This document shows, piece after piece, positions 36,642 to 46,600 of a DNA stretch of 64,000 bases. Source of the stretch: Nymphalis io (lineage: Eukaryota; Arthropoda; Insecta; Lepidoptera; Nymphalidae); assembly GCF_905147045.1 (NCBI RefSeq), contig NC_065891.1, positions 12,781,001-12,845,000 on the forward strand. Reading direction: 5' to 3'. How positions within the stretch are numbered: the first letter of the stretch is position 1; the number at the start of each line of letters is the position of its first letter. Below the pieces are notes generated by a model. It was not told the origin of the DNA and did no database searches. It saw only the letters and a list, made by a program, of their open reading frames with translations. The position numbers and the translations under genes were made by a program.

Positions 36642-36907
36642 TAGGCGGACGAGCATAATATGGGCTAGCTGATGTTAAGATGACCACCGTCCTTAGACAT
36701 TGACGATGTACGAAATATTAACCATTCCTTACGTCGCGAATGCGCCACCAATGAATGGGCACGAAGATGTCACGTCCTTTGTGCTTGTAGTTACACTGGC
36801 TTATTCATCCTTCAAAGGGGAACGAAAATGTATTGCTGTTTAGCTGTAGAATATCTGATGAATGGGTGGTATCTACCCAGACGGGCTTGCACATAGCCCT
36901 ACCACCA
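36642..36907 (-). repeat. A-family retroposon, diverged full-length copy
   Basis: From TAGGCGGACGAGCATAATAT to AGCCCTACCACCA with all blocks recognisable. Confidence 0.8.
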
Positions 36908-36978
36908 TTTGCAAAGAGATGCTTCGATTATTAATTATAAATAAAGTTTACACTGAGTTAAATAGTTTTGTTTAACCT

Positions 36979-36983
36979 GAGTT

Positions 36984-37039
<56 letters not shown>

Positions 37040-37044
37040 AACTC
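36979..37044. repeat. (TA)n run inside a perfect palindrome
   Basis: GAGTTTG (36979-36985), a TA run, and CAAACTC (37038-37044) form a 66-bp perfect inverted repeat that could extrude as a cruciform. Confidence 0.9.
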
Positions 37045-37394
37045 AAATATATATATATTGTTACGCGGGCTCAATTACAGTAGGTATTAACTATATCCAA
37101 CGGCCTAAATGGATAGATGCCGGGGTATTTAAGCAACATAATCATATAATATCGTAGATCGGAAGATTTGTATAAAATATTTTTTTCTTCAAGCCATTTA
37201 AGTCACTATAAAATATATTAAGTGTAACTACAGGGATTCACAGTAAGTTCACTGATAATAATAAATGAATAATCATCAATCTAAAAATTAAATAAAAAAA
37301 CCCTTAAACTTACTTTTTTCTAACCAAAATTACATTTCATACTTTTTACTTTAAAATCATAGACTTCCAAACAATTTTTTTTACCTTATACTTA

Positions 37395-37424
37395 AGCGCG
37401 AGCGAAGCCGCGGGCAACAGCTAG
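37395..37424 (+). mobile_element. Helitron-like 3' terminus
   Basis: GCGCGAGCGAAGCCGCGGGC, then AACAGCTAG followed by T: a short GC hairpin just before CTAG, fitting the Helitron CTRR end rule. The same motif is, from memory, a widespread lepidopteran repeat end. The 5' end was not located. Confidence 0.5.
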
Positions 37425-37426
37425 TA

Positions 37427-37566
37427 TAAAATATATTATGTCCCCTGTGTCTGTAATTGTACTGGCTCACTCACCCTTCAAACTGGAAAACAACAATACT
37501 AAGTAGAAAATCTGATGAGTGGGTGGTACCTACGCAAACCTTACCAAAGCCTTACCACCAGTAAAT
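37427..37566 (-). repeat. A-family retroposon, half copy
   Basis: It starts abruptly 2 bp after the Helitron-like end with ATTATGTCCCCTGTGTCTGT and runs to AGCCTTACCACCAGTAAAT. The other half is missing here. Confidence 0.75.
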
Positions 37567-37861
37567 TACATTAGGCAGTGTATGATAAATTTAAATAAAT
37601 AAATTAAACATTTATTCTTAACAAAAATAATATTGTATATGGGCATTTTTTAAAGTTTGCACTATTGTGCTTTTGGGTGTTTTAAATAAAAGATTACGTA
37701 AATTTGTAGTATCTATACGAGTATTGTGTTAATTAATTGAAAAGTTTAATTATTATTATAAGAAACCACCCACTGGAAAATTCAACTGAGCTACATCATT
37801 TTTTCAATAAATATACCAAAATATTACTGTGATTCCGGTTTATATTTTAAGACTAACAACC

Positions 37862-38080
37862 CTTTTTTTAACGCTAGACAAACGCGTTACACGTTTCCCC
37901 CACGGGAACAGTGTGGGGGGGGGTATGTGCAAGTCGAGAATGTCGCCTTAGAGAGAGGGGATTTGACAGTCGCTCCGGGTCCCACTTGGCACAAAGGTTG
38001 TCCATTGCCATACAGCGCGGAAATGCGGCCAGCATTATGGGCAGCTTTGCATCGGGTGGGAATCAGGAGGGACTATTTTA
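37862..38080. repeat. GC-rich retroelement-like fragment
   Basis: The first ~50 bases (TTTTTTTAACGCTAGACAAA ... TTTCCCCCACGGGAACA) recur at 44877-44928. The rest (TTGTCCATTGCCATACAGCG ... GCATCGGGTGGGAATCAGGA) looks like eroded coding sequence of a transposon. The family is not identified. Confidence 0.45.
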
Positions 38081-38329
38081 AATTTGACTAATAATAATAA
38101 AAATTAATAATTTAAATTTAATAATAGTAATAAATAATAATATTGGTCATTAAAGATATATTCAGTTGGATATTAAAAGTGGAGCCGTATTAAATTAATT
38201 ATTTAATTTAATTAAATTAGAAATTTTATAAATCAATTTAAACTTTATAAAATAAAACCTTAATTAATGTTTATTAAGACACATACTAACATATTATTGT
38301 TGTAGATATTGAAATAGTACTTACTGCGA

Positions 38330-38560
38330 GAGTAAGAAAATAAATGAGCTAACGGAAGATGAAATAGAAAAGAAGCGAAAGAAGTGGTGAAAACAGAAAG
38401 AAAAACAAGTTTTAAGTAATCAAAATACTACACTATCTACAAAAAAATGAATCTACAAGAAAAAAACAAATAGGAAAAGATTAGTTCGAAACTACGATAC
38501 TGCCCTAATAAAAACTGGTGTTAAAAACAGCACTTCAGACAAGCAAAAAAGCAATTGTAT
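38330..38560 (+). pseudogene. possible eroded coding remnant, unidentified
   Basis: The + strand reads KINELTEDEIEKKRKKW, a stop, KQKEKQVLSNQN and further broken pieces. The charged, helix-like composition resembles a basic coiled segment of a transposon protein, but AT-rich purine-biased DNA can look like this by chance. Confidence 0.2.
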
Positions 38561-39490
38561 TGTTACAAAATAGTAACATAATAAAATCCAAAATCTAAAA
38601 GAAAATATGGATATAATGAAAGCCAGAGAAGTTTTGAAAAATTAGTAAATAGAATTTTAGTTAGGTAGCTTGGAATAAAATTCAATGCTTTTATAAAAAT
38701 GTGTACGACTTTACATTTTCCACCCCGTTCCGTTGAGTGACCGTCCACCAAAGAAGACACAATTGACTGTTAAATATTTCCAAATAATGATGGACAAAGC
38801 TCATAGTATCATATTTGTTGTTATGCAGTTTTTTTATCATTTACTTATAATATTATTTGGATCTCAAATTAATGCCAAAAATGATGAAATATAAGTCCGT
38901 TTTTGTCGTTTTGTAACTCGGAGGATGTTCAATTATTGATCACATTTTGATAAGTGCTTATAATGAAAAATTACGAGAACATTTGTGATTAATACTTTAT
39001 CTTATTCATAAATATATGCGTTTTCAATATTATATTTTTATTTTACCCTAAAATCAAGGCATAATAGTACGTATCTCAGTGGAAGAAAATATCAGGATCG
39101 GACGCATTTAATTCGTAATATACGATAAACACACAATTTTTTGCGTGATTTCTGTGTTTCTATGAAAATTTAGACCACTGATTTAATTAATGTTAATAAT
39201 GTTGCATAAAACATATGTGCTAAAAAAATACAATTTTTTAAAATCACGCATACTAAAAAAAACTGTCCATATATTATATAATTAATACTTGTTTTTTTTT
39301 TGTTTAGATACTTGCATAACATAATAATATTTTACTGGCGCATTACGCAACGACTGTAGCTGATATAATTTGTTTATTCAACAAAATTTTAATACTGTGC
39401 TAAATCAGAAATAGAATGGATTTACAAGCCTTTCTTTATTGGCACGCTTGATAAATCAATGAATAATTTAATATCTTATATCTGACGGGC
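38561..39490. other. non-coding, nothing recognised
   Basis: AT-rich DNA without recognisable repeats. Confidence 0.5.
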
Positions 39491-39492
39491 CG

Positions 39493-39786
39493 TTAAATTA
39501 ATGTTAAGTAGTATATCAGTTGTCTGGTTTCCATAGCACAAGCTTTGTACAATCTTAATTTGGGATCAGATGACCGTGTGAAATGTGTGAAAAATGTCCC
39601 AGGATATTATTATTATTATAGTCAATGAAGCAAAATATACTTTATTGGATGGTTGGCGTGGTAGGTAGATACTTGCCTTTCACTCCGAAGGTTGTGAGTT
39701 CGATTCCCACCCAGGACAGACATTTGTGTGTATGAACATGGGAGTAATGAGTCTGGGTGTAATTATCTATATAAGTATATACTTAC
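39493..39786 (+). repeat. left arm of a ~300-bp inverted duplication
   Basis: It contains a truncated S2 tail (TAGTATATCAGTTGTCTGGT to CCAGGATATTATTATTATTA), a 30-bp spacer (GTCAATGAAGCAAAATATAC) and an S2 head. The same pieces with the same junctions occur in reverse at 42395-42694. Confidence 0.9.
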
Positions 39787-39905
39787 AAAAGAAAAGTAGC
39801 ATATGTAGTATATCAGTTGTCTGGTTTCCATAGTACAAGCAATACTTAGTTTGGGATCAGATGGCCGTGTGTGAATGTGTCTCAGAATAATATTATTTTT
39901 ATTAT
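39644..39905 (+). mobile_element. S2 SINE, full length
   Basis: The tRNA-Glu-like head (TTGCCTTTCACTCCGAAGG, box B GAGTTCGATTCCCACCC) is followed by the body with TATATAAGTATATACTTAC and the tail GATGGCCGTGTGTGAATGTG, ending in ATT-rich DNA. Confidence 0.85.
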
Positions 39906-40383
39906 ATTTATATTATTATTCAATCATAATGTCAAAAGTTCCATATTAATCAAATTGTTTTGATGACATTAGTGCTGTTCCTTAATATCCAAAAATCATC
40001 GAAAGTGAATTTTACGGCAAAAATAAATCAACGTCTTTGTGATTACCATCGCTCATTTTTTTTAAAAAGTTGGATATGTTTAAGCGATATCAGCCTTTGT
40101 TACGTTACGCATTAAAATTCAATTTTACGTGACTGCTTAATGTACTGTAGATTTACAAAAATATAAGATTAAGTTGTAATTAAATGATTACTAGAAAGTA
40201 TTCATTGAATTAATGATAAATTTAATTTTGTTTTAATGACGTTTTTTTATTCTGTGGTTATTATTATTTTAATAATGATTGAGCTTATCATGGAAATAAT
40301 CTTAACAATTTGTGAATTTATAAAATGAAACGCTTTTTTTATTTCTTTAACAGTCTTAAATCATATATTCTCTAACTCTTCTA

Positions 40384-40500
40384 GCGCAAGCCTGGGTCAA
40401 TACCACCTACACATACAATTTCTAGAGCTTCTACCGCCTAACAGCAACACTTAGTATTGTTGTTGTCTGGTTTGAAGGGTGAGTGAGCCAGCGTAAAGTT
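40384..40500 (+). repeat. A-family retroposon, 5' fragment
   Basis: GCGCAAGCCTGGGTCAATAC, CAACACTTAGTATTGTTGTT and GGTTTGAAGGGTGAGTGAGC match the 5' half of the family. Confidence 0.75.
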
Positions 40501-41765
40501 AAAATAGGCTATGATGCCAATTGCAGTAACCTTTTCATTGTGACAGGAGTTCCTTAAACGTGATTTACATATTTTATACATTCTATTATAATGCGAAATT
40601 TTACGTTTTTATCGGTGAAAACTATTAGGTAATGGATGACGATTTCTACTCCTAGATCTCAAGAACCAAAACTATAAATTAATAATGTCACTAGGCTGCC
40701 TTTCACATTTAAAATTAAGATAAAAGAAATATACATTCGTAATAGTATAACAATTACAAAGTTATATTTATATAACAAAATAATAATAATTCATAAAATG
40801 TCAATAAAAATGATTTAAGGAAGATTTCATTTATATAAATATAAGATACTTTTTATAAATAGTTGTAAACAGGCATTCTACAAAACAAGTTTGCTTCGGT
40901 TTCATACTCTTTAAATATGAACCATACATATCTGTTTCATACCAATTATCATACTGGTAGACTGTTATGGTTCCTGCAACCCACCTTATAGTCTTCTACT
41001 TCATGCTATAAGTCATATAGGCTATAAAACTGAGATTAGCGCGATCAACCATACAGACTGTCCAGGATTGTAACAAACGTATATTCCATTAAAAGGAATC
41101 TTTGAATTATTCAATTAAGCCGATAAACCTTCTACTTTATACATTTGCCTTATATAATCTATTGTTTTAGATATTTGCACTGTAATTTTCTCGGTATTTT
41201 TTCATGTATTATATATGTTATTAAATGAAATGCAAAAGGATTCAGAAAATCAATGGTATTTGACTTGTATCTGTTTGATATGGATCTCCAGGAAGATGTT
41301 GAAAATAATAAAATAAAAAAGAATTGTGTGTAAATCAACTCTAAGGCCTGGTTTATAGGGTTAACTATATAACAATAGGATAAAAGTTGTTAACGACAAA
41401 GAAATTGAATATAAATTGAAAACAAAGAATTGCATTAGACGAAATATAATTATATGCTTGCCTGTAATAAGCCTAATCGTTGTCGGAACATAACATAAGT
41501 TTCCGGTTCCAAATTTCTTATTAATGAGCATGGCGTCATCGCTCAGACGACCTTCTCGTGTCCAAGCCAAAGTGTTCATACCATTTCAAGCCTATACGCC
41601 ATTTTCGCCTCAATGATATAGACGATAATAGTGAAAATTGAAAAATATATATAAAAGTGTGATTCTTAGTACCTAACCAAGCAGATAGTGAAAGTCAAAT
41701 GGCACTTGCTTTCGACTCTCGACTGGTTACAAAATCGGAACAAGCGTTTAACAAGTCATGCCTAA
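40501..41765. other. non-coding, nothing recognised
   Basis: AT-rich DNA in the spacer between the arms of the inverted duplication. The - strand open frame at 41361-41579 shows no domain or splice context. Confidence 0.5.
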
Positions 41766-41768
41766 GGC

Positions 41769-41951
41769 CTATTCTGTAAGAATTCAGTTCGTATCTCGCT
41801 GGTGTTGAAAGCCGACTCACGGTGATACGCTATTTTGATGCATATATCCTTAAATGCTATAACCATTAAAGTCAATGTCGCATATCACTTTCTGACATTG
41901 TGCGATCATGTTCTACTGACAGTGAGTTTTGAGTTTGTTTTTACAGAATAG
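41769..41951 (+). mobile_element. MITE-like element with 11-bp terminal inverted repeats
   Basis: The 183-bp unit begins CTATTCTGTAA and ends TTACAGAATAG, an exact inverted pair. It has no coding capacity. A diverged relative is at 18155-18330, sharing GTAAGAATTCA and GGTGATACGCTATTTT. The host target duplication is not evident. Confidence 0.65.
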
Positions 41952-42394
41952 CCGTACGAGTGATGTGTTGACAAGTGAGTCTTGGGAAATTTTACAATGT
42001 GCACAATTTTTAAATTTTCGCATCTGGCGTACGATATATTGATTTTACTAGATATATATATATGCATTAGTTTATATTTAAATTAAAATATTTTTGTTAC
42101 TTTTTTTTTCGTCAATTAGGCTTATTTTTTATTTTTTGATTCTTAAGTTAGCCTATAAATATAGAAAAATTATATATCAATTTTATTAAAATATTTTTAT
42201 ATATGCAATAAAAAATGCTTTTTCTGAATGTATATCGTTGTCTTCCTAATTGATAAAATAAAATATACAACAAACATAAAATACAACGAGCATAAGAATT
42301 TCCTGTTTTTTTTTTTAAATTTTTAAAGTTCTTTCTATATTGTTTTATTCTTGTATTTTAGCATTTGTTCCTATAATGAAATTACGTTCTGGTT

Positions 42395-42694
42395 GTAAAT
42401 ACATACTTATTTAGATAATTACACCCAGATTCGGGACAAACAGACATGTTCATGCACACAAATGTCTGTTTGGGTGGGAATTGAACCCACAACCTTCGGC
42501 GTGAAAGGCAAGTATCTACCTACCACGCCAACCATCCAATAAAGTATATTTTGCTTCATTGACTATAATAATAATAATAATATCCTGGGACATTTTTCAC
42601 ATATTTCACACGGTCATCTGATCCCAAATTAAGATTGTACAAAGCTTGTGCTATGGAAATCAGACAACTGATATACTACTTAACATTAATTTAA
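42395..42694 (-). repeat. right arm of the inverted duplication
   Basis: The reverse complement of 39493-39786. Over the first ~190 bp I count about two substitutions plus one extra ATT unit; divergence rises in the S2 head and body. The truncated S2 tail and the unique spacer are shared, so this is copied DNA, not two separate SINE insertions. Confidence 0.9.
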
Positions 42695-42800
42695 ATGCAC
42701 AATAGTTTTTAATAATTATTACCTACTATAATAATATTTCAATCGTAGTAAGTCCAAAGTTAATTATTAAATGTTTATATACAAGAAATGCGAGCAACAT

Positions 42801-42869
42801 AAGATAATAATAGATGTATTAATTTTGGAAGTAACAGACTTCCAAAATTAATACGTCTATTATTATCTT
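42801..42869. repeat. 32-bp-arm inverted repeat (strong hairpin)
   Basis: Arms 42801-42832 and 42838-42869 match at 31 of 32 positions around a 5-base loop AACAG. The single mismatch would be a G-U pair in RNA from the + strand. Confidence 0.9.
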
Positions 42870-43257
42870 CATATGGTCAAAACAATGGCCACTGACAGTA
42901 CAGTTCAAATTTCGTTATGGCACATAATACTTGAATTTTGATTGAAAGATTCCTGATACTTAGTAGTATAAGAAAACATCTATAATATATATAACAACAT
43001 TTTATAAGGAAACACATGGAAATCAACGTGAGAAGGATTTCATGTAAATAAAATATCAACGAGCTATTATTTGATTTATGGAATCAAGTATGTGAAAATG
43101 TTTTTGGAAAGATATAGAAATGATTGTCGTGAAGTTACCAGTATTGAATATGAAGCGACAATAGCGCATACGGGCTGCCTAGCGATATAAAAGGCGCACG
43201 TTCGATCTTGACCTTTTGGGCTATTGTCGTCCAAATCGGACACAATCTGTACGTTTT

Positions 43258-43306
43258 ATTGGAGAGGTAAATAGGAATCTGATATAATCCTATTTACCTC
43301 TCCAAT
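43258..43306. repeat. 19-bp perfect inverted repeat (hairpin)
   Basis: Arms ATTGGAGAGGTAAATAGGA and its exact complement surround an 11-base loop (43277-43287). Confidence 0.9.
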
Positions 43307-43841
43307 TCCTTAAAAACCTAGACATTTTTTTAGTATTCATCGGAAGTATTTTTTAAATTTATTACCATCGTACTAATGGCTTAAGTTCTAAATATTATAT
43401 ATCCCTAATATTTGCTAAATTCACTTTAAATATTTACAATGAAAAATTTATAGAAGTATTGAAGTGAATAATTTACCTACTAAATATACATTACAATAAT
43501 TGAAGTAGATGGAAGTAGACACTGCTTCTCATAGTGTTCGCGTCTATATAAAAAAAGGTATTTACACAAAATCAGTTCAATGATTTTCATTCATTTCATT
43601 TTCTTATTAATGAATTCTTTAAAGGCATAATCGAGTTCAAAACGCAATTTAGTAACACATTTTTCCAATAAAATACACCTTGAAGAAACTAAATATTTGC
43701 CAAAAGGCAAAGATCAATAAGTATTTTTCGTCGGATGTTTCAAATTACGAAAATTCAATATTGACAGGATGATTGAAGCCTTACTAGAACTTTGTAAATC
43801 AAATACGACCATTTTAAGCATGTAAATAGGTTTACATTTGA

Positions 43842-44165
43842 CGGCCTTGTTGGTTTAGTGCCTAGATATAAGGCCGCTGACCCGGAGGTCCAGTTTTTTT
43901 GTCAGAAAATTCTCAGTAGCAGCCCGGGGTCTGAAAGTTGGAAGTGTGAACACTCCCGTGCCTTGAAAAGCACGTAAAGTCGTTGGTCGTGCGGCTGAAC
44001 TCATTCCGGTTGTGTCGGATTGCCGTTCCATCGGATTATGAAAGATAGGGATTATGAAAGAGTGCACCTGTGTTTGCGCACACACTTGTGCACTATAATA
44101 TTATAGATCTGGATAATCTCTCTTGAGATTGGCCGCCGTGGCCGAAATCGGTCTGGAGGACCTTA
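43842..44165 (+). mobile_element. S3 SINE, near full length
   Basis: Head GGCCTTGTTGGTTTAGTGCC, then GCAGCCCGGGGTCTGAAAGT, GTGTCGGATTGCCGTTCCAT, GTTTGCGCACACACTTGTGC and the end GGCCGAAATCGGTCTGGAGG. Box B of the tRNA-like head is deleted, as the text jumps from GGAGGTCCAG to a T-run. Confidence 0.85.
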
Positions 44166-44264
44166 GGTCCTTAGGTCTACATGGTATTAAATAATAATAA
44201 AGGTATTATATCATACCGGCATACTTAAATGGGAGGAGGAGGAGTTTGGGAAATGTGAGGAGCT

Positions 44265-44385
44265 TAATTTCATTTATGCAAGGCCGTCTGGGTAGTTACT
44301 ATCATATCACCGCTAACCAATAATACATCGTGTTGTTGTGTCCAGTTTGAACGTTGAGTGAGCCAATGTGAGTGCAGTCATTATG
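44265..44385 (+). repeat. A-family retroposon, 5' fragment
   Basis: TTATGCAAGGCCGTCTGGGT, CATCGTGTTGTTGTGTCCAG and GTTTGAACGTTGAGTGAGCC. Confidence 0.65.
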
Positions 44386-44644
44386 CATCTGACGATCATT
44401 GCCTATTAGGCGCCATTATAAGCAGCATCTATTAACTTGGTAGTTACTTAATGCAAATGGAAATAACAATATTGATATAGTAAAACAAAATCATAACACC
44501 TTGCAGCACACGCTTGGTGTCCGATTCACTGATGCCGTTACTTGTTCTATGTAGATACATCAAAGGCTCATTACCGTACATAACGTTGGTGAGCTACACC
44601 CGTACAAAAACTGTAATATTGCCATACATTTTCTTCATGAACTA

Positions 44645-44865
44645 AAAAAAAAGATGCTCTAGTGTCTAGAAAACGTGAATCATAATTGAAGATTTTAGGT
44701 AAAAACCTGGCAAAGAATCAACTTTTTCTGCTTAATTTGTATGTAAATTACATCTCGTGCTAGGTGGTGAAACAAAACATCATGCGGAAATCTACATAAC
44801 ATGTCAGATGAAATTCTCCCACGAGTATATTCAATATTGATTCAGTGTGGTGGTATAAGCACCAA
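44645..44865 (+). repeat. S1 SINE, degenerate
   Basis: AAAAAGATGCTCTAGTGTCT (head), ACATCTCGTGCTAGGTGGTG and AACAAAACATCATGCGGAAA, ending GTGTGGTGGTATAAGCACC. Confidence 0.65.
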
Positions 44866-44876
44866 AACCTATTGCA

Positions 44877-45110
44877 CCTTTTTTAACGCTGGAATAACGC
44901 GCTACGCGTTTCCCTCGCGGGAACAATTAGGGAGTATGAGGAGCTCGCCGATGTCCAATTCGCCGAGTGCGCCCCGAACATCGGAATACCCACTAAAAAA
45001 CCACATTACCGCTTCCGTCTTAACGAGGAGCGTCACGGGATCGCTTGCTCATACTACCGTGACAAACCTATTGCATCTTCGCCATCGCATGCGGCAAACA
45101 CTATTCGCTT
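44877..45110. repeat. GC-rich fragment sharing its start with 37862-38080
   Basis: TTTTTTAACGCTGGAATAAC and TTTCCCTCGCGGGAACA match 37862-37912. The following CpG-rich ~180 bases (TCCAATTCGCCGAGTGCGCC, CGGAATACCCACTAAAAAAC) do not. It is probably a retroelement 3' region; an overlapping open frame has no recognisable domain. Confidence 0.4.
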
Positions 45111-46365
45111 AGAAACCAAACGCAAGATATCTGCTGGTTCTTCTTATCAACTGAAAAGGAGTATTGGATCCGAAGCGTATCGTATGTGACGAAACTTAGT
45201 TAATGTTCAAATATAGTGCATAACATAGTCTTAAATACCATTGCTTACCTTTTTGTAGTTCTTATATTAATTTATGGAGTACCACTATGCGTTAATTATT
45301 TTGTTTGCTTGATATGGTCTCCTATAATTGAAGGAGCATACATATTTTAAAACATTAATCCACGATTTAATGTACTTTTAAGTGTGTATCCTTTGTTGGA
45401 GATCTTTAATAAATAAATCAGCTTGTTTAGTAGATGTAAAATAATAAGCATCTTCATATTACTTAAACATTCATAAAATATATTGTGTCCACAAAGGGTG
45501 AAGGTTAGAGGTTTAGGGTAGGGTAAAGTTTCAACCAATAGATTTAACTCAAAGAAATTATAAAATTAAATTTTATTGATTTTCAAATGCTTAGCTTCAA
45601 ATGGTATACCCGTTTTAAACTTTCACTATCATTCGAAAAAAGGCTGTGCATGTACCATTAAATTACTCCGAGAAATTATTATTTTAATAGTAATTTAAAA
45701 CATAAGAAACTAATTAATTACGTCATATTATAATATAAAACATACATTACAACATTATATTAGCTTGATAACATAAAATTATACGAACAAATAATAAAAT
45801 TCTTAATGTACAGTATTTGATTTTTTTTTTTATAAGTGCATATAATAGTAATATATATACAAAAATCGACGTAATATATAACATAACAATCGTTTTTAAC
45901 AGAGCGTTATGTGTTAAGTAGGATTATCTGATATGCCTATTAATTTGCAATTTAGTATATATCGCGGTTCTGTGATTTATTATTCGCTAATTACGAAGCG
46001 ATTAACGTTGATTTACATATTACTATCAAATGAAATATGTTTCCTATTTTATTAGAATAATTAAAATAGACTAATTTGATCAGTCACAACTATAATATAT
46101 TTCATTGGTAATTTTTTTTCTTTTTTATAAAACGTGAATTAATTTAAACTCGAAATTACATCACGAGTTTACTGTTGAACTTGAAATTCGACATTAAAAA
46201 TGGAAGACGAACACATAATTTTTAATTCGGCCATAAATAATAAAAAAAGTATATTTGTTACATCAACATAAATAGTCGTTTGTAACGTTTCCAAAAAGTC
46301 AAAGATCAATTACAAATGTTCGTATCATACATTATATTTATAATCAATATATGCCCTCGTTACCG
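45111..46365. other. non-coding, nothing recognised
   Basis: AT-rich DNA without recognisable exons or repeats. Confidence 0.5.
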
Positions 46366-46369
46366 ATTT

Positions 46370-46600
46370 CAAGCGAGGCTTGCCAGATGCGTGGGACATT
46401 TAATAGTGCACAAATATATGAGCAAACACAAGCACACAATCTCGGGACGGGAGGGTTCAGACACAAGTCAATGGTAGGCGTTTTCGTAGGTGTTTTTTGA
46501 GGCACGGGAGTGTAGTCACTGTAAGCTGTTGGACTCGAGACTTCAACTGAAAATTTTTCGACTGGATAATAACTTTTTGTTGGCCTGACCTAAAGCATGA
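46370..46600 (-). repeat. S3 SINE, degenerate
   Basis: TAATAGTGCACAAATATATG, GAGCAAACACAAGCACACAA, GGCACGGGAGTGTAGTCACT and ACTTTTTGTTGGCCTGACC follow reverse S3 order. Confidence 0.6.

Noticed and set aside
44801..45112. 103-codon open frame
   Set aside because: It begins inside an S1 SINE remnant and runs into a GC-rich repeat fragment; no domain and no splice context.
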